From Spirochaetaceae bacterium (lineage in GTDB: Bacteria; Spirochaetota; Spirochaetia; SZUA-6; Bin103), in contig JAPPGB010000086.1 in assembly GCA_028821475.1 (NCBI GenBank), forward strand, positions 1 to 54,895: a DNA stretch of 54,895 bases, written 5' to 3'. Positions 33,175-41,395 of the stretch are shown here, piece by piece; positions within the stretch are counted from its first letter, which is position 1, and each line of letters begins with the position of its first letter. The notes below the pieces were generated by a model. That model searched no databases. It worked only from the letters and a program-made list of their open reading frames with translations, and had not been told where the DNA came from. A program made the position numbers and the translations under genes.

Positions 33175-34833
33175 ATGCTGTATTCGAGGACCATTGCGGT
33201 TGGGACGATCGCCGCCCTGTTGAGCCTGGGCGCTGCCGGGGCCGCGTTCGCGGCCGGCGAGGAGGAGGCGGGGGCCGCCGGCGTGATGATGTCGGCGCCC
33301 GGCGTGCTGCCGATCGTGGATGAGCCGGTGACCCTGCGCGTGGCGGCGATTCCGCACGCCACGGTGGAGGACCTCACCACCAACTACGCCACCGGATGGC
33401 TGGAAGAACAGACCGGCGTCCACGTGGAGTGGAACGTGCTGCCGCGCAAGGACGCGCGCCAGAAGATCAACCTGATGCTGACCAGCGCCACCGACCTGCC
33501 GGACGTGTTCCTGGGGGCCGGCGCGGTCACCCCGGAACAGGCGGCACTGTACGGCGGCCAGGGGCTGTTCCTGCCGTTGAACGACTTCATCGACCAGTAC
33601 AGCACCGAGGTGAAGCGGTTCTTCGAGGAGAACCCGCTGATCAGGAAGATCGGCACCTCGCCGGACGGCAACATCTACAGCCTGGGCAACTACGACCTGT
33701 GCTACCACTGCTACTACAGCCAGCGCGTCTGGTACAACAAGACCTGGCTCGACAAGCTCGGCCTGGAGGTGCCGCAGACCACCGACGAGCTGTACGCGGT
33801 GCTGACGGCATTCAAGACGCAGGATCCCAACGGCAACGGCAAGGCGGACGAGGTACCGTTCACCGGCGCCACCACCGGCTGGAATACCACCCTCGACGGC
33901 TACCTGATGAACCCGTTCGAGTACAACGACGCCCGCGACCGCCTCTACCTGGACGGCGGCACGGTGGTGGCGGCGTTCACCACCGACGGCTGGCGCGACG
34001 GGCTGCGCTGGATGAGCCGGCTGTACGCGGAGGGGCTGATCGACCAGGAGGGCTTCACCCAGGACCAGAACCAGATGAAGCAGGGCGTGGAGGGCGAGAC
34101 TATCCTGTACGGGGCGATCGCGGCCGGCGTGCCGGCGGCGTTCTCGCTCAACGAGGGCGAGGCGACCAGGAACTTCTACCTGCTGCCGCCGGTCGCGGGC
34201 CCGAGCGGCCTGCGCCGCACGCCCTTCTTTCCGCCCGCGCACGGCTTCCGCAACGGGCGCTTCGTGATTACCCGCGAGGCCGAGCACCCGGAGGTGGCGT
34301 TCCGCTGGGCGGACTACATGTACGCCGAGGAGGCCACGCTCACCCTGTACTTCGGCGAGCAGGGCGTGGACTGGAAGTACTCGGAACCGGGCGAGGTCGG
34401 CGTGGACGACGAGCCGGCGCTGTTCGAGGAGCTGACCATGGTGCGCGGCGTGCCGGGCCAGAACCAGGCGTGGAGCCACATGTCGCCGCGGCACGCGAGC
34501 TGGGCGATCATCCAGAGCCGCACCACCGACCCGGACGACGTCTGGTACATCGAGAAGCGCCTGTACGACGCCACCAAGAGCGGCCAGGAGCCGTACGGCG
34601 CGCCGGATGAGATGGTGCTGCCGCCGCTGTTCGTGTCGCTGACCGACCAGCAGGAGTTCAACGAGCTGCGCACCACCATCAACGAGTTCGTGCGCGAGAA
34701 CATCGCCCTGTTCGTGACCGGCAAGATGGATCCTGACGGCGACTGGGACGCCTACCTGGCGGAGCTGGACAAGATCGGCATCGACCGTTACGTGGAGCTG
34801 GTGCAGAGCACCTACGACCGCGACTACAAGTAG
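33175..34833 (+). CDS. extracellular sugar-binding protein (LipO/YtcQ-like), second copy
   Basis: The 552-residue protein has a signal peptide ending AAFA (about residue 26) and is a paralogue of the protein at 18861-20534: TTNYATGWLEEQTGVHVEW, DLPDVFLGAGA, the EF-like TQDPNGNGKADEVPF loop, and EFVRENIALFVTGKMD. A GGAGGG ribosome binding site supports the ATG at 33175. It carries no permease neighbour on this strand; the permease pair at 25396-27268 lacks a binding protein, so the two may form one importer. The two-component system directly upstream could regulate it. Confidence 0.88.
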   Translation: MLYSRTIAVGTIAALLSLGAAGAAFAAGEEEAGAAGVMMSAPGVLPIVDEPVTLRVAAIPHATVEDLTTNYATGWLEEQTGVHVEWNVLPRKDARQKINLMLTSATDLPDVFLGAGAVTPEQAALYGGQGLFLPLNDFIDQYSTEVKRFFEENPLIRKIGTSPDGNIYSLGNYDLCYHCYYSQRVWYNKTWLDKLGLEVPQTTDELYAVLTAFKTQDPNGNGKADEVPFTGATTGWNTTLDGYLMNPFEYNDARDRLYLDGGTVVAAFTTDGWRDGLRWMSRLYAEGLIDQEGFTQDQNQMKQGVEGETILYGAIAAGVPAAFSLNEGEATRNFYLLPPVAGPSGLRRTPFFPPAHGFRNGRFVITREAEHPEVAFRWADYMYAEEATLTLYFGEQGVDWKYSEPGEVGVDDEPALFEELTMVRGVPGQNQAWSHMSPRHASWAIIQSRTTDPDDVWYIEKRLYDATKSGQEPYGAPDEMVLPPLFVSLTDQQEFNELRTTINEFVRENIALFVTGKMDPDGDWDAYLAELDKIGIDRYVELVQSTYDRDYK

Positions 34834-34867
34834 CCGGCGGCGACGTATCTCTGCAGGCCGAGTCGAC

Positions 34868-35387
34868 ATGCCCGAGGAGGAGATTCGCTGGGCCTATGAG
34901 CCTGTCGGAATACGACAGGCTCATAGGATAGGCCGGGTTGGGCCGGAAGCGGCGCCGCAGGCGGCGATTTCGGGGCGCTACCGGTTCCAGAACTTCTCCC
35001 GGGCATTCGGCCACTTGCAGGACGCCTTGACAGAGGGCGCGGAGGCCCTGAACGAGCTGGAGCAGGAGGGCGTGATCCAGCGCTTCGAGTACACCTTCGA
35101 ATTTGGCCTGGAACACGCTCAAGGACCGCCCGGAGCACGACGGCGTCGTGTTGAACCCGGTAACTCCGCGCTCCGTGATCCGCCGCGCGTTCCAGGCGAA
35201 GCTGATCTCCGAGGGCGAGCAATGGATCGACATGCTCGGCGATCGCGACCGCATGTCCCACACCTACGACAGCGCTACGTTCGAAACGACCATCACGGAG
35301 ATCGAAGAGCGCTATCTCGAGCGGCTGAACGAGCTGCATGTTCGCCTGAGCCACGAGATGGCTGAACAGGAGACGAAGGAGCCGTGA
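34868..35387 (+). pseudogene. HI0074-type HEPN substrate-binding protein, frameshifted
   Basis: The gene encodes the HI0074-like (nucleotidyltransferase substrate-binding) partner of the downstream MNT gene. The first part reads RFQNFSRAFGHLQDAL and GVIQRFEYTFEF in one frame; the second reads AWNTLKDRPEHDGVVLNP, RRAFQAKLISEGEQWIDML and RDRMSHTYD in the next. The join is at a TTT (35102-35104): removing one T restores FELAWNTL, the expected family sequence. It may be a true mutation, a programmed frameshift at a slippery run, or a sequencing error. The N-terminal region contains a 15-bp palindrome. The end overlaps the MNT start (GTGA). Confidence 0.75.
34893..34927. repeat. perfect 15-bp inverted repeat with 5-base loop
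   Basis: Bases 34893-34907 and 34913-34927 are exact complements (arms begin CCTATGAGCC), with loop GAATA. It is 59 bases after the binding-protein stop and has no T-run. It could stop or protect the upstream mRNA, be a mobile-element footprint, or be an operator of the HEPN/MNT pair. Confidence 0.7.
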
Positions 35388-35701
35388 GACAGGTCGACCT
35401 GCCGAGCGGCGCGCTGCGTGAGCTGGTTGCCGTGTTCGGACGCTACCCCGACCTGCAACAGGTGATCCTGTTTGGCTCGCGGGCCACCGGCCGATCCACC
35501 GAACGGTCGGACATCGACCTGGCTACCCGAGGGATTCTGGACCGGCACCGGCTCGGGCGCCTCTCACTCGACCTGGACGAAGTGGCCATCCCCCAGGAGT
35601 GCGGCGTGCAAGCGTACGAACAGATCCACCATGCCCCGCTGAAGGCCCACATCGACCGGTGGGGGATCGCGATCTACGAACGCGAACGAAGTGCGCTTTG
35701 A
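35384..35701 (+). CDS. MNT-type minimal nucleotidyltransferase
   Basis: The 105-residue protein has the pol-beta-type signature GSRATGRSTERSDIDLA (G-S-x10-D-x-D), as in MntA antitoxins that AMPylate their HEPN toxin partners. Here the partner is of the HI0074 class, with which MNT proteins form a heterotetramer. GTG start overlaps the upstream stop. The third acidic residue of the catalytic triad may lie in LDLDEV. Because the partner gene is frameshifted, the protein may be orphaned. Confidence 0.85.
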   Translation: MRQVDLPSGALRELVAVFGRYPDLQQVILFGSRATGRSTERSDIDLATRGILDRHRLGRLSLDLDEVAIPQECGVQAYEQIHHAPLKAHIDRWGIAIYERERSAL

Positions 35702-35719
35702 TGTCGTTGCGCTCCCCCG

Positions 35720-36244
35720 CTACGGTGCGGACACCACTGGTAGGCTGACCACCGTCCAGCACATGTTCCCCGCTATACAGTCTTTGTCGACTACTTTGGG
35801 ATGGGCATCGATCGCCTTTAGCAGACGCTTGAGCTTCTGCACCACGTCTGCACGAGCGATGACTCGTGGTCGTATCCTGGACCGGAATCCGGGCTGCTCA
35901 AGGTGCAGTACTATGAGCCATTTGTTCTTTCGCAATACTCTTTTCGCGACCTCCTTTTCGTCCGGATCATTTGCGTTGCAGCGAGCGGCCGCGATCCCTG
36001 CTATAGTATCTCGCACCTTGATTGCCACCTCGTCGCACAGACAACTCGGTTTGACACGTGGGTGCACTCGGTAGTCCTTTACTTCGATGAGCCACGTCCC
36101 CACGCCGTCCAAGCAGATAAAGTCGACCGCCTTCGAACCACCGGCGACGTTCTGGAACTGGTTCCTGTAGAACGCCCACTCATCATAGTGCGCCGCATCT
36201 GAATCAAAGCGGAACTCCAGGTTGCCCTCGGTGAGGCAGGTCAT
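35720..36244 (-). CDS. PD-(D/E)XK-type nuclease-like protein
   Basis: The 174-residue protein shows a nuclease-like core: helix around DEWAFYRNQF, then KAVDFICLDG with Asp41, and WLIEVKDYR with Glu54-Val-Lys56. This D-x12-E-x-K spacing is the PD-(D/E)XK pattern. The rest has no known motif. It starts 8 bases after the stop of the ATPase gene, so both are one operon. Such ATPase-nuclease pairs are typical of defence systems. GC content is much lower than in neighbouring core genes. I cannot name the family; it is not DUF4435, so it is not a standard PARIS AriB. Confidence 0.65.
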   Translation of the reverse strand: MTCLTEGNLEFRFDSDAAHYDEWAFYRNQFQNVAGGSKAVDFICLDGVGTWLIEVKDYRVHPRVKPSCLCDEVAIKVRDTIAGIAAARCNANDPDEKEVAKRVLRKNKWLIVLHLEQPGFRSRIRPRVIARADVVQKLKRLLKAIDAHPKVVDKDCIAGNMCWTVVSLPVVSAP

Positions 36245-36252
36245 GATATCGG

Positions 36253-37359
36253 TTACTGATGGGCTTCGAGGAATCGGTCGGATTGCAGCAACTCTTCATC
36301 CAGCGCCACCAGCGGACCGACATCGTCCAAGCTGTCACCTTGTTGAACGTCAACCCCGTCAGCGTTCGGCGACAGCGCGAAGTAGCGTTGTCCGATGTCG
36401 GCGAACCGCTCCTCCTTCAAGAGCGTCTCAAGCTCCCGCAGCAAGAACAGACTGTGAGTTGCAACGAATATCTGGACGCCGTGGGAGCAGATCTGCAGAA
36501 TTGATTCCGCCACTCCACGGACCAACTTCGAGTTCAGATTGCTCTCTGGCTCGTCCCAGAACAATACGCCTTGGTCAAGCAGAGAACCGGTAGCGATCAG
36601 CCTCGCCAACATGGCAAGTTTCCTTATACCCTCGGCCACCAGGTGGATCTCTAGATTCCCTACTCCTGGTTGCCGCAGATAGAACCGTCCGTTTTCATCC
36701 AGTGACAAACGTCCTCCCATCTGCTTTTCCAACGGCTCCAGTAGCTCGACGACTCGCTGTTCTCGCACTCCCTTCAACGCAGCGGCACCGAGCAGCTGAC
36801 ACGTGTCTCGCCAAGTCTCATCGAACTGCAAGTAATGACTGTCGTATATCGATACGAATCCCGGAAAAACTGTTAGCAACTCGTGTGCCGGAAGAAACAC
36901 GGGCGCCTTATCCACCCACTGTGTGGGACAGGTGTCAATGACAACTTCCTTTGTGCTCTGGCTCGAAAAACTGAACCGGAACGTGTGCTCAGAGCAGTGG
37001 AATCGCACTTCTACTTCACAACGAGCCCTTCCCCGCTGGCGTCGGGCGAGCCGCCCGAGAGATTCAGGCCGGAACACTTGATTCAGCTTCTGTGCCAAAT
37101 CACGCTGCAACGTTCCCTTGGTGGGTCTCTCACCGCTGTTCCGCCTTGCTCCACTAGCACTAGTCGCAATTACCGAGTAAGGAAGCTTCAGCAGATGGCT
37201 CTTACCAGTGCCATTCTCGCCAACAAAGACATTCAACCCGTCGGCGAACTTCAATTCACTTGGTCCGAACGCGGTGAAGTTGTCGATTATCATTGACCCC
37301 AGCACGGAAGCACGAATATAGTCTGTCGCTCCGCGCAGTGTGTCAAGCGCTTCGTACAT
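36253..37359 (-). CDS. AAA_15/AAA_21-type ATPase paired with nuclease
   Basis: The 368-residue protein is an ABC-type ATPase: MIIDNFTAFGPSELKF, Walker A GENGTGKS (47-54), a recognition-like segment NLEIHLVAEGIRKLAMLARL (signature region), Walker B GVLFWDEPESNLN, and VATHSLFLLRELE. It resembles AriA-type or OLD-type ATPases without a nuclease domain. The ATG at 37359 has no clear ribosome binding site; ATG at 37293 (MIIDNF) is a possible alternative. The C-terminal region ends SDRFLEAHQ. It is the upstream gene of the operon with the nuclease-like protein. Low GC suggests transfer. Confidence 0.75.
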   Translation of the reverse strand: MYEALDTLRGATDYIRASVLGSMIIDNFTAFGPSELKFADGLNVFVGENGTGKSHLLKLPYSVIATSASGARRNSGERPTKGTLQRDLAQKLNQVFRPESLGRLARRQRGRARCEVEVRFHCSEHTFRFSFSSQSTKEVVIDTCPTQWVDKAPVFLPAHELLTVFPGFVSIYDSHYLQFDETWRDTCQLLGAAALKGVREQRVVELLEPLEKQMGGRLSLDENGRFYLRQPGVGNLEIHLVAEGIRKLAMLARLIATGSLLDQGVLFWDEPESNLNSKLVRGVAESILQICSHGVQIFVATHSLFLLRELETLLKEERFADIGQRYFALSPNADGVDVQQGDSLDDVGPLVALDEELLQSDRFLEAHQ

Positions 37360-37502
37360 GCGGTCCGTGGTGTCCGCGGGCGATCGGCACCGCTTCAAGG
37401 TCGACGCTTCCGTTTCGCGACACGCGACGCCGCCAAGTCTCAGACTGTGTGCGTTCGCGGGCGCGAGTTACAATCCTTCGCCCACAGGGTAGAATCCTCT
37501 GC

Positions 37503-38399
37503 ATGAAGATCCTGGTGACCGGGGCGAGCGGGTTCATTGGGCGTGCGTTGGTGCGCGAGTTGGCGCAGCGGCACGAGGTGGTGGCGCTGGCGCGGGGACG
37601 GCCGGAGCTGGATGTGCCCGTGGTGCGCGGAGACTTCCAGCAATACGAGGACCTGCTCGGGTTGGATGAGCACCGCTTCGACGGCGCCGTGCACCTGGGG
37701 GCGGTGACCGGCGGCGCGCCGGAGCACACGGCCATCATGGTGAACGCCGTCGGCACCCGCACGCTGCTGCACTACCTGCGCCACCGCGGCTGCCGCAAGT
37801 TCGTTACCGCCAGCTCGATCGCCGCGGTGGGCTTTCAGACCACGGCGTTCCGCCCGCGGCAACTGCCGATTCCCGACGAGCACCCGTGCCTGGACCGCGA
37901 CGGCTACGGCGTCTCCAAGTACCTGATGGAGGAGCTGACCCGCTACGTGCAGCGCCAGGACCCGGGGCTGGACATCATCAACATGCGGTTGAGTTCGGTG
38001 TGCCCGGACGATGCGCCGCGCCCGCTGGTGAAGCCGGGGCCGCTCGGCCAGTGGGCGCTCGGCAGCATCACCATGATGACCCTGGCCGACGCCGTGGCCG
38101 CCTTCACTGCGGCGGTGGAGTCGCCCCTGAAGCCGGGGCTGCGCATTCTGAACACCACCGGGCCGCGTGCGTGGGTGGCGGCGCCGACGGCGGAGGTGCT
38201 GCGGAGCTGGTGGGGCGAAGAGGTGGACCTGAGCTGGTACGAGCAGGCCGGCCACGAGTGGGACAGCGCCTATGACGTGCGCCGCATCGAACAGGAACTC
38301 GGCTTCGTGGCCGGGCACCTGCCGACCCGCGACGGCCCGCCCGCGCCGATACGAACTGACCGACGCACTCGGTTGCCAGTGCAGGCCGGGGCACCGTGA
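37503..38399 (+). CDS. NAD-dependent epimerase/dehydratase
   Basis: The 298-residue protein is an extended SDR: MKILVTGASGFIGRALVREL, DGAVHLGAVTG, VTASSIAAVGF, and catalytic YGVSKYLMEEL (Tyr-x-x-x-Lys). Such enzymes modify sugar nucleotides or related compounds; the C-terminal domain after residue 170 is divergent, so the substrate is open. It stands alone on the plus strand between the ATPase gene (divergent) and the PhyH gene (convergent). Confidence 0.85.
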   Translation: MKILVTGASGFIGRALVRELAQRHEVVALARGRPELDVPVVRGDFQQYEDLLGLDEHRFDGAVHLGAVTGGAPEHTAIMVNAVGTRTLLHYLRHRGCRKFVTASSIAAVGFQTTAFRPRQLPIPDEHPCLDRDGYGVSKYLMEELTRYVQRQDPGLDIINMRLSSVCPDDAPRPLVKPGPLGQWALGSITMMTLADAVAAFTAAVESPLKPGLRILNTTGPRAWVAAPTAEVLRSWWGEEVDLSWYEQAGHEWDSAYDVRRIEQELGFVAGHLPTRDGPPAPIRTDRRTRLPVQAGAP

Positions 38400-38507
38400 C
38401 CTGGGCGGCACCCGGCTCGTAGGGGCGCCTGCCCCGGCGCACGCTGCGGATCCCGTAGTCAGTCCGGTGCCATGCCGCTCATGGCTGCGCGCGTCGGTCG
38501 GCCAGCG

Positions 38508-39299
38508 TCAGGGGTCGGGATTCGGGTAGCCGGGGCGGTTGAAGTAGGCGCCTTCCACGAATCCGCTCTCCGACGTCACATCGGCCGCTGCCCAGTGCGT
38601 GGCGTAGCCGCGGCGCCAGCGCCGCGACCGGTTGACGTGCGAGGTGTGCAGGGTGTGGCTGTGGTGCAGCACCACGCCGCCGATGCCGACCGGGGCGGCC
38701 GATTCGCGCGTGGCGGCGACGAGGCGCTCGATCACCGCGGGCGGCGGCACCTTGTTGTGGGGCTCGCCGGGCATCACCTCGTGGGGCAGGATCGGCTGGC
38801 GGTGGGAGCCGTCGATGTAGCGCAGGCAGCCGTTCTCTTGGTCGACGTCGTCGAGCGCAATCCACGCCGTCACCACGTGATCGCCCGGATCGCACCTGAA
38901 GTAGGCGTTGTCCTGGTGGTACGGCTTGGCGCTGCCGATCTCCGGCGGCTTCATGAGGATCTGGTCCACCGCCAACTCCATGGGAAGGCCGATCACTGCT
39001 TTCAGCAAGGCGCGCAGGCGCGGATCGAACACCAGTTCGCGAAACCGCGGGTCGCGGGTGTAGGGGTTGTTGACCTTGCGCGGCGCAAGCTGCCCCGATG
39101 CCGCGCGGTCGAACAGGTAGCTGCTGTCCGCGTTGGCCGGTACCTGCGCCAGGTCGCGGTAGCCGATCTCCTGCGCCAACTCCGCCACCGCCGATACCCG
39201 CTCCGCAGAGAATACGCCCTCCACCACGGTCCAGCCGCGCTCCCAATAACTGCGCTTCGCCTCCGTCCAGCGTCGCGCCTCGCGGTTCATGCCGGCCAT
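38508..39299 (-). CDS. phytanoyl-CoA dioxygenase (PhyH) family protein
   Basis: PhyH proteins are Fe(II)/2-oxoglutarate-dependent hydroxylases. The 263-residue protein has the iron ligands in PYHQDNAYF (H-x-D) and a distal histidine in HTSHVN, with RWRRGYATHWA as likely 2-oxoglutarate binding. ATG at 39299 or 39290 starts the conserved domain; both lack a strong ribosome binding site. Next to it are a SnoaL-like gene and a sulfatase on the same strand, which suggests an operon for breaking down an unusual substrate. A decayed PhyH gene lies at 48190-48659. Confidence 0.88.
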   Translation of the reverse strand: MAGMNREARRWTEAKRSYWERGWTVVEGVFSAERVSAVAELAQEIGYRDLAQVPANADSSYLFDRAASGQLAPRKVNNPYTRDPRFRELVFDPRLRALLKAVIGLPMELAVDQILMKPPEIGSAKPYHQDNAYFRCDPGDHVVTAWIALDDVDQENGCLRYIDGSHRQPILPHEVMPGEPHNKVPPPAVIERLVAATRESAAPVGIGGVVLHHSHTLHTSHVNRSRRWRRGYATHWAAADVTSESGFVEGAYFNRPGYPNPDP

Positions 39300-39327
39300 C
39301 TGTGCGGTACGTGGGACGCTCGGCGCC

Positions 39328-39747
39328 CTATCCAGACGTCTCCGGCGCCCCCGTTCCGGCCTCCGGGACAAGGTCCGCATCCACCGATTCGCTCTCCGAG
39401 ACAAGGCGATACCAGAATCGGTCGCTAATGATCAGGCCATCCTCGAACGTGAACAGCGCCACGCCGGTGCGATACTTCCGGTCGCCCTGGTAGTGCGACA
39501 CTTCCACCGCGGCGCTGTTGCCCTCGACGATGGTCTGCACGACCTCGACCCGGAAGTCGCTCTGCCCGGCGAGCTGGTCGGCCAGTATCCTCTTGTGCTC
39601 GTCGGCGCTCTTGCTGCCGGCGTCGTAGTGTGCGTAGCGAGGGTGCAGCACCTCGTCGATGACCGCGAGGTTGCGCTGGTTGAACACCTCTTCATGGAAA
39701 CGCATCAGCACGGTGCGATGAGCTTCTACCGACACGCGGACTCCCAC
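39328..39747 (-). CDS. SnoaL-like polyketide cyclase-type protein
   Basis: The 139-residue protein is a SnoaL/NTF2-like fold: RFHEEVFNQRNLAVIDEVL, then HYDAGSKSADEHKRILADQL and VEVVQTIVEGNSAAVEV, ending SDRFWYRLV. These small proteins form a conical barrel and are often annotated ester cyclase or carboxymethyl hydrolase; an exact activity cannot be assigned. It starts with a GTG and lies 28 bases before the PhyH gene on the same strand. Confidence 0.75.
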   Translation of the reverse strand: MGVRVSVEAHRTVLMRFHEEVFNQRNLAVIDEVLHPRYAHYDAGSKSADEHKRILADQLAGQSDFRVEVVQTIVEGNSAAVEVSHYQGDRKYRTGVALFTFEDGLIISDRFWYRLVSESESVDADLVPEAGTGAPETSG

Positions 39748-39829
39748 TTCATGGGTACAATGGTGCCACAGCGGCCGCCGCAGTGCAACGTGGCGTGATG
39801 CGCGGTGATCGGCGCCGGGGACCCGCGGT

Positions 39830-41296
39830 TCACGCGCACCAGGCGTACGGTCCGGGACCGGTGGTGCGCACCACGGCGGCGATCCGGCGGCGCATTTCGT
39901 CCACCCTCCCGGCGTGCTCGGCGGCGTCAGCCAGGTTGTGCATCTCGTGCGGGTCGTCCCCCAGGTGGTAGAGCTCGTCGATGTCGTGCCGGTTGCGCAC
40001 GTACTTCCAGTGTCCTTCGCGCATCATCACGTGCGCGGCGAGCTGGTCCGGCGCCAGGTTGCCGTGGTCCATCGCCTCCTCGCCGGCGATGGCGGCGATC
40101 TCGGCCAGCACCGGGGCCGGCTTCGGCTCCGCGCCGCGGCGCAGCGCGGCCGCCAGCGACCTGCCGTCCAGCGGCGCCGGCACGGGCGCCCCGGCCAGTT
40201 CCAGGAGGGTCGGCATCAGGTCCACTCCCCCGACCGGGCAGTGCACTTCGCCGCCGCCCGGCAACCCGCCCGGCCACGCCAGGATGCAGGGCACGCGCAC
40301 CGACTCCTCGTACATCAGGCACTTCTCCACGAAGCCGTGGTCGCCGAGCATCTCTCCGTGGTCGCTGCTGAACACCACGACCGTGTCATCGGCCACGCCG
40401 AGCAGCCGCAGGTGGCCGAGCAGCCGGCCCATCTCGGCGTCGATATGCGTGATCAGGGCGTAGTAGTACGCCAGCATGCGCCGGTAGGAGCGGTCGTCGA
40501 GCGTACCGGGCGGGATGCGGAACTTCGCATCGTGCTGGTAGCGCGGCTTGCCATGCAGCGGGTCGTGGCGGGTGGCCGGCAGCGGCACTTCGTCTTCCGG
40601 GTAGCGGGCGAGCAGTTCCGGCATGACCATCATTTCCGGGTGCGGATCCTTCACCCCGCACAGCAGGAAGAAGGGCGCGCCGGCCAGGTCGTCGAGCATC
40701 TCGACGGCGCGATCCACGGTCCAGGTGGTGCGCTGCTGGCGCGGATCGGCGATGGTGCCGAACGGCAGCGTGTTGGGACCGTAGCGCTGCACCTCCGGGG
40801 CGCCGTGGCGGTACGGGTTGGCCACGCCGCAGTCGGCAAAGTAGCGCACCAGCGGATCGTTCGGGTCGCGGTGGTAGCGGTAGGTGATCCAGCCGTCATC
40901 GAAGCCGTGCTGCGGGTGCTCGTCGTCGCCGAGGTGCCACACGCCGGCGTTGGCGCAGCGGTAGCCGTCGGCGGCGAGCACGTCGGCGATGGTCACCACG
41001 TCTTCACCCATGCGACAGCCCGGCCGGTCGGCGCGCCGTGGCCCGTAGTTGACCAATTGCCCGGTCGCGTGCGGGTAGAGGCCGCTCAGCCAGCTCGCCC
41101 GCGCCGGCGAGCACACCGGCGACGCGCAGTAGGCGTTGCGCAGCACCACCCCGCGGCGTGCCAGGGCGTCGATGTTGGGAGTGTGTACATAGCCGGTGCC
41201 GGTACAGCCGAGCGCATCCCAGCGCAACTGGTCGCACATCACCCACACGATGTTGGGCTTCTGCCGTGCGCGTCGCGGCACGCTTGGCACTGGCAT
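39830..41296 (-). CDS. sulfatase (formylglycine-dependent)
   Basis: The 488-residue protein is a type I sulfatase: KPNIVWVMCDQLRWDALGC (metal Asp), catalytic C-S-P-A-R with Cys62, then WLSGLYPHATG, and VVFSSDHGEMLGDHG (metal Asp and His). Cys62 must be converted to formylglycine by an FGE-type enzyme or anSME, which is not encoded here. The ATG at 41296 has a GAGGAG ribosome binding site. There is no signal peptide, so it may act in the cytoplasm on imported substrate. It faces the SnoaL/PhyH genes in the same direction, 82 bases away. Confidence 0.92.
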   Translation of the reverse strand: MPVPSVPRRARQKPNIVWVMCDQLRWDALGCTGTGYVHTPNIDALARRGVVLRNAYCASPVCSPARASWLSGLYPHATGQLVNYGPRRADRPGCRMGEDVVTIADVLAADGYRCANAGVWHLGDDEHPQHGFDDGWITYRYHRDPNDPLVRYFADCGVANPYRHGAPEVQRYGPNTLPFGTIADPRQQRTTWTVDRAVEMLDDLAGAPFFLLCGVKDPHPEMMVMPELLARYPEDEVPLPATRHDPLHGKPRYQHDAKFRIPPGTLDDRSYRRMLAYYYALITHIDAEMGRLLGHLRLLGVADDTVVVFSSDHGEMLGDHGFVEKCLMYEESVRVPCILAWPGGLPGGGEVHCPVGGVDLMPTLLELAGAPVPAPLDGRSLAAALRRGAEPKPAPVLAEIAAIAGEEAMDHGNLAPDQLAAHVMMREGHWKYVRNRHDIDELYHLGDDPHEMHNLADAAEHAGRVDEMRRRIAAVVRTTGPGPYAWCA

Positions 41297-41395
41297 CTCG
41301 ACGAATCTCCTCAACAGCTACGTACTCGTGCGTCGGCCTGGGGCCGTGATCGCCACAACCCGAACGCCAATGTCAACGGTGAAGTCTCAATACTC

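Noticed and set aside
33095-33175. Sigma-54 promoter before the binding-protein gene
   Set aside because: No GG-N10-GC pair with TGGCAC/TTGC-like elements could be found; a sigma-70-type promoter fits better.
35720-37359. PARIS system
   Set aside because: The ATPase could be AriA-like, but the partner has a PD-(D/E)XK-type core and not the DUF4435/TOPRIM effector.
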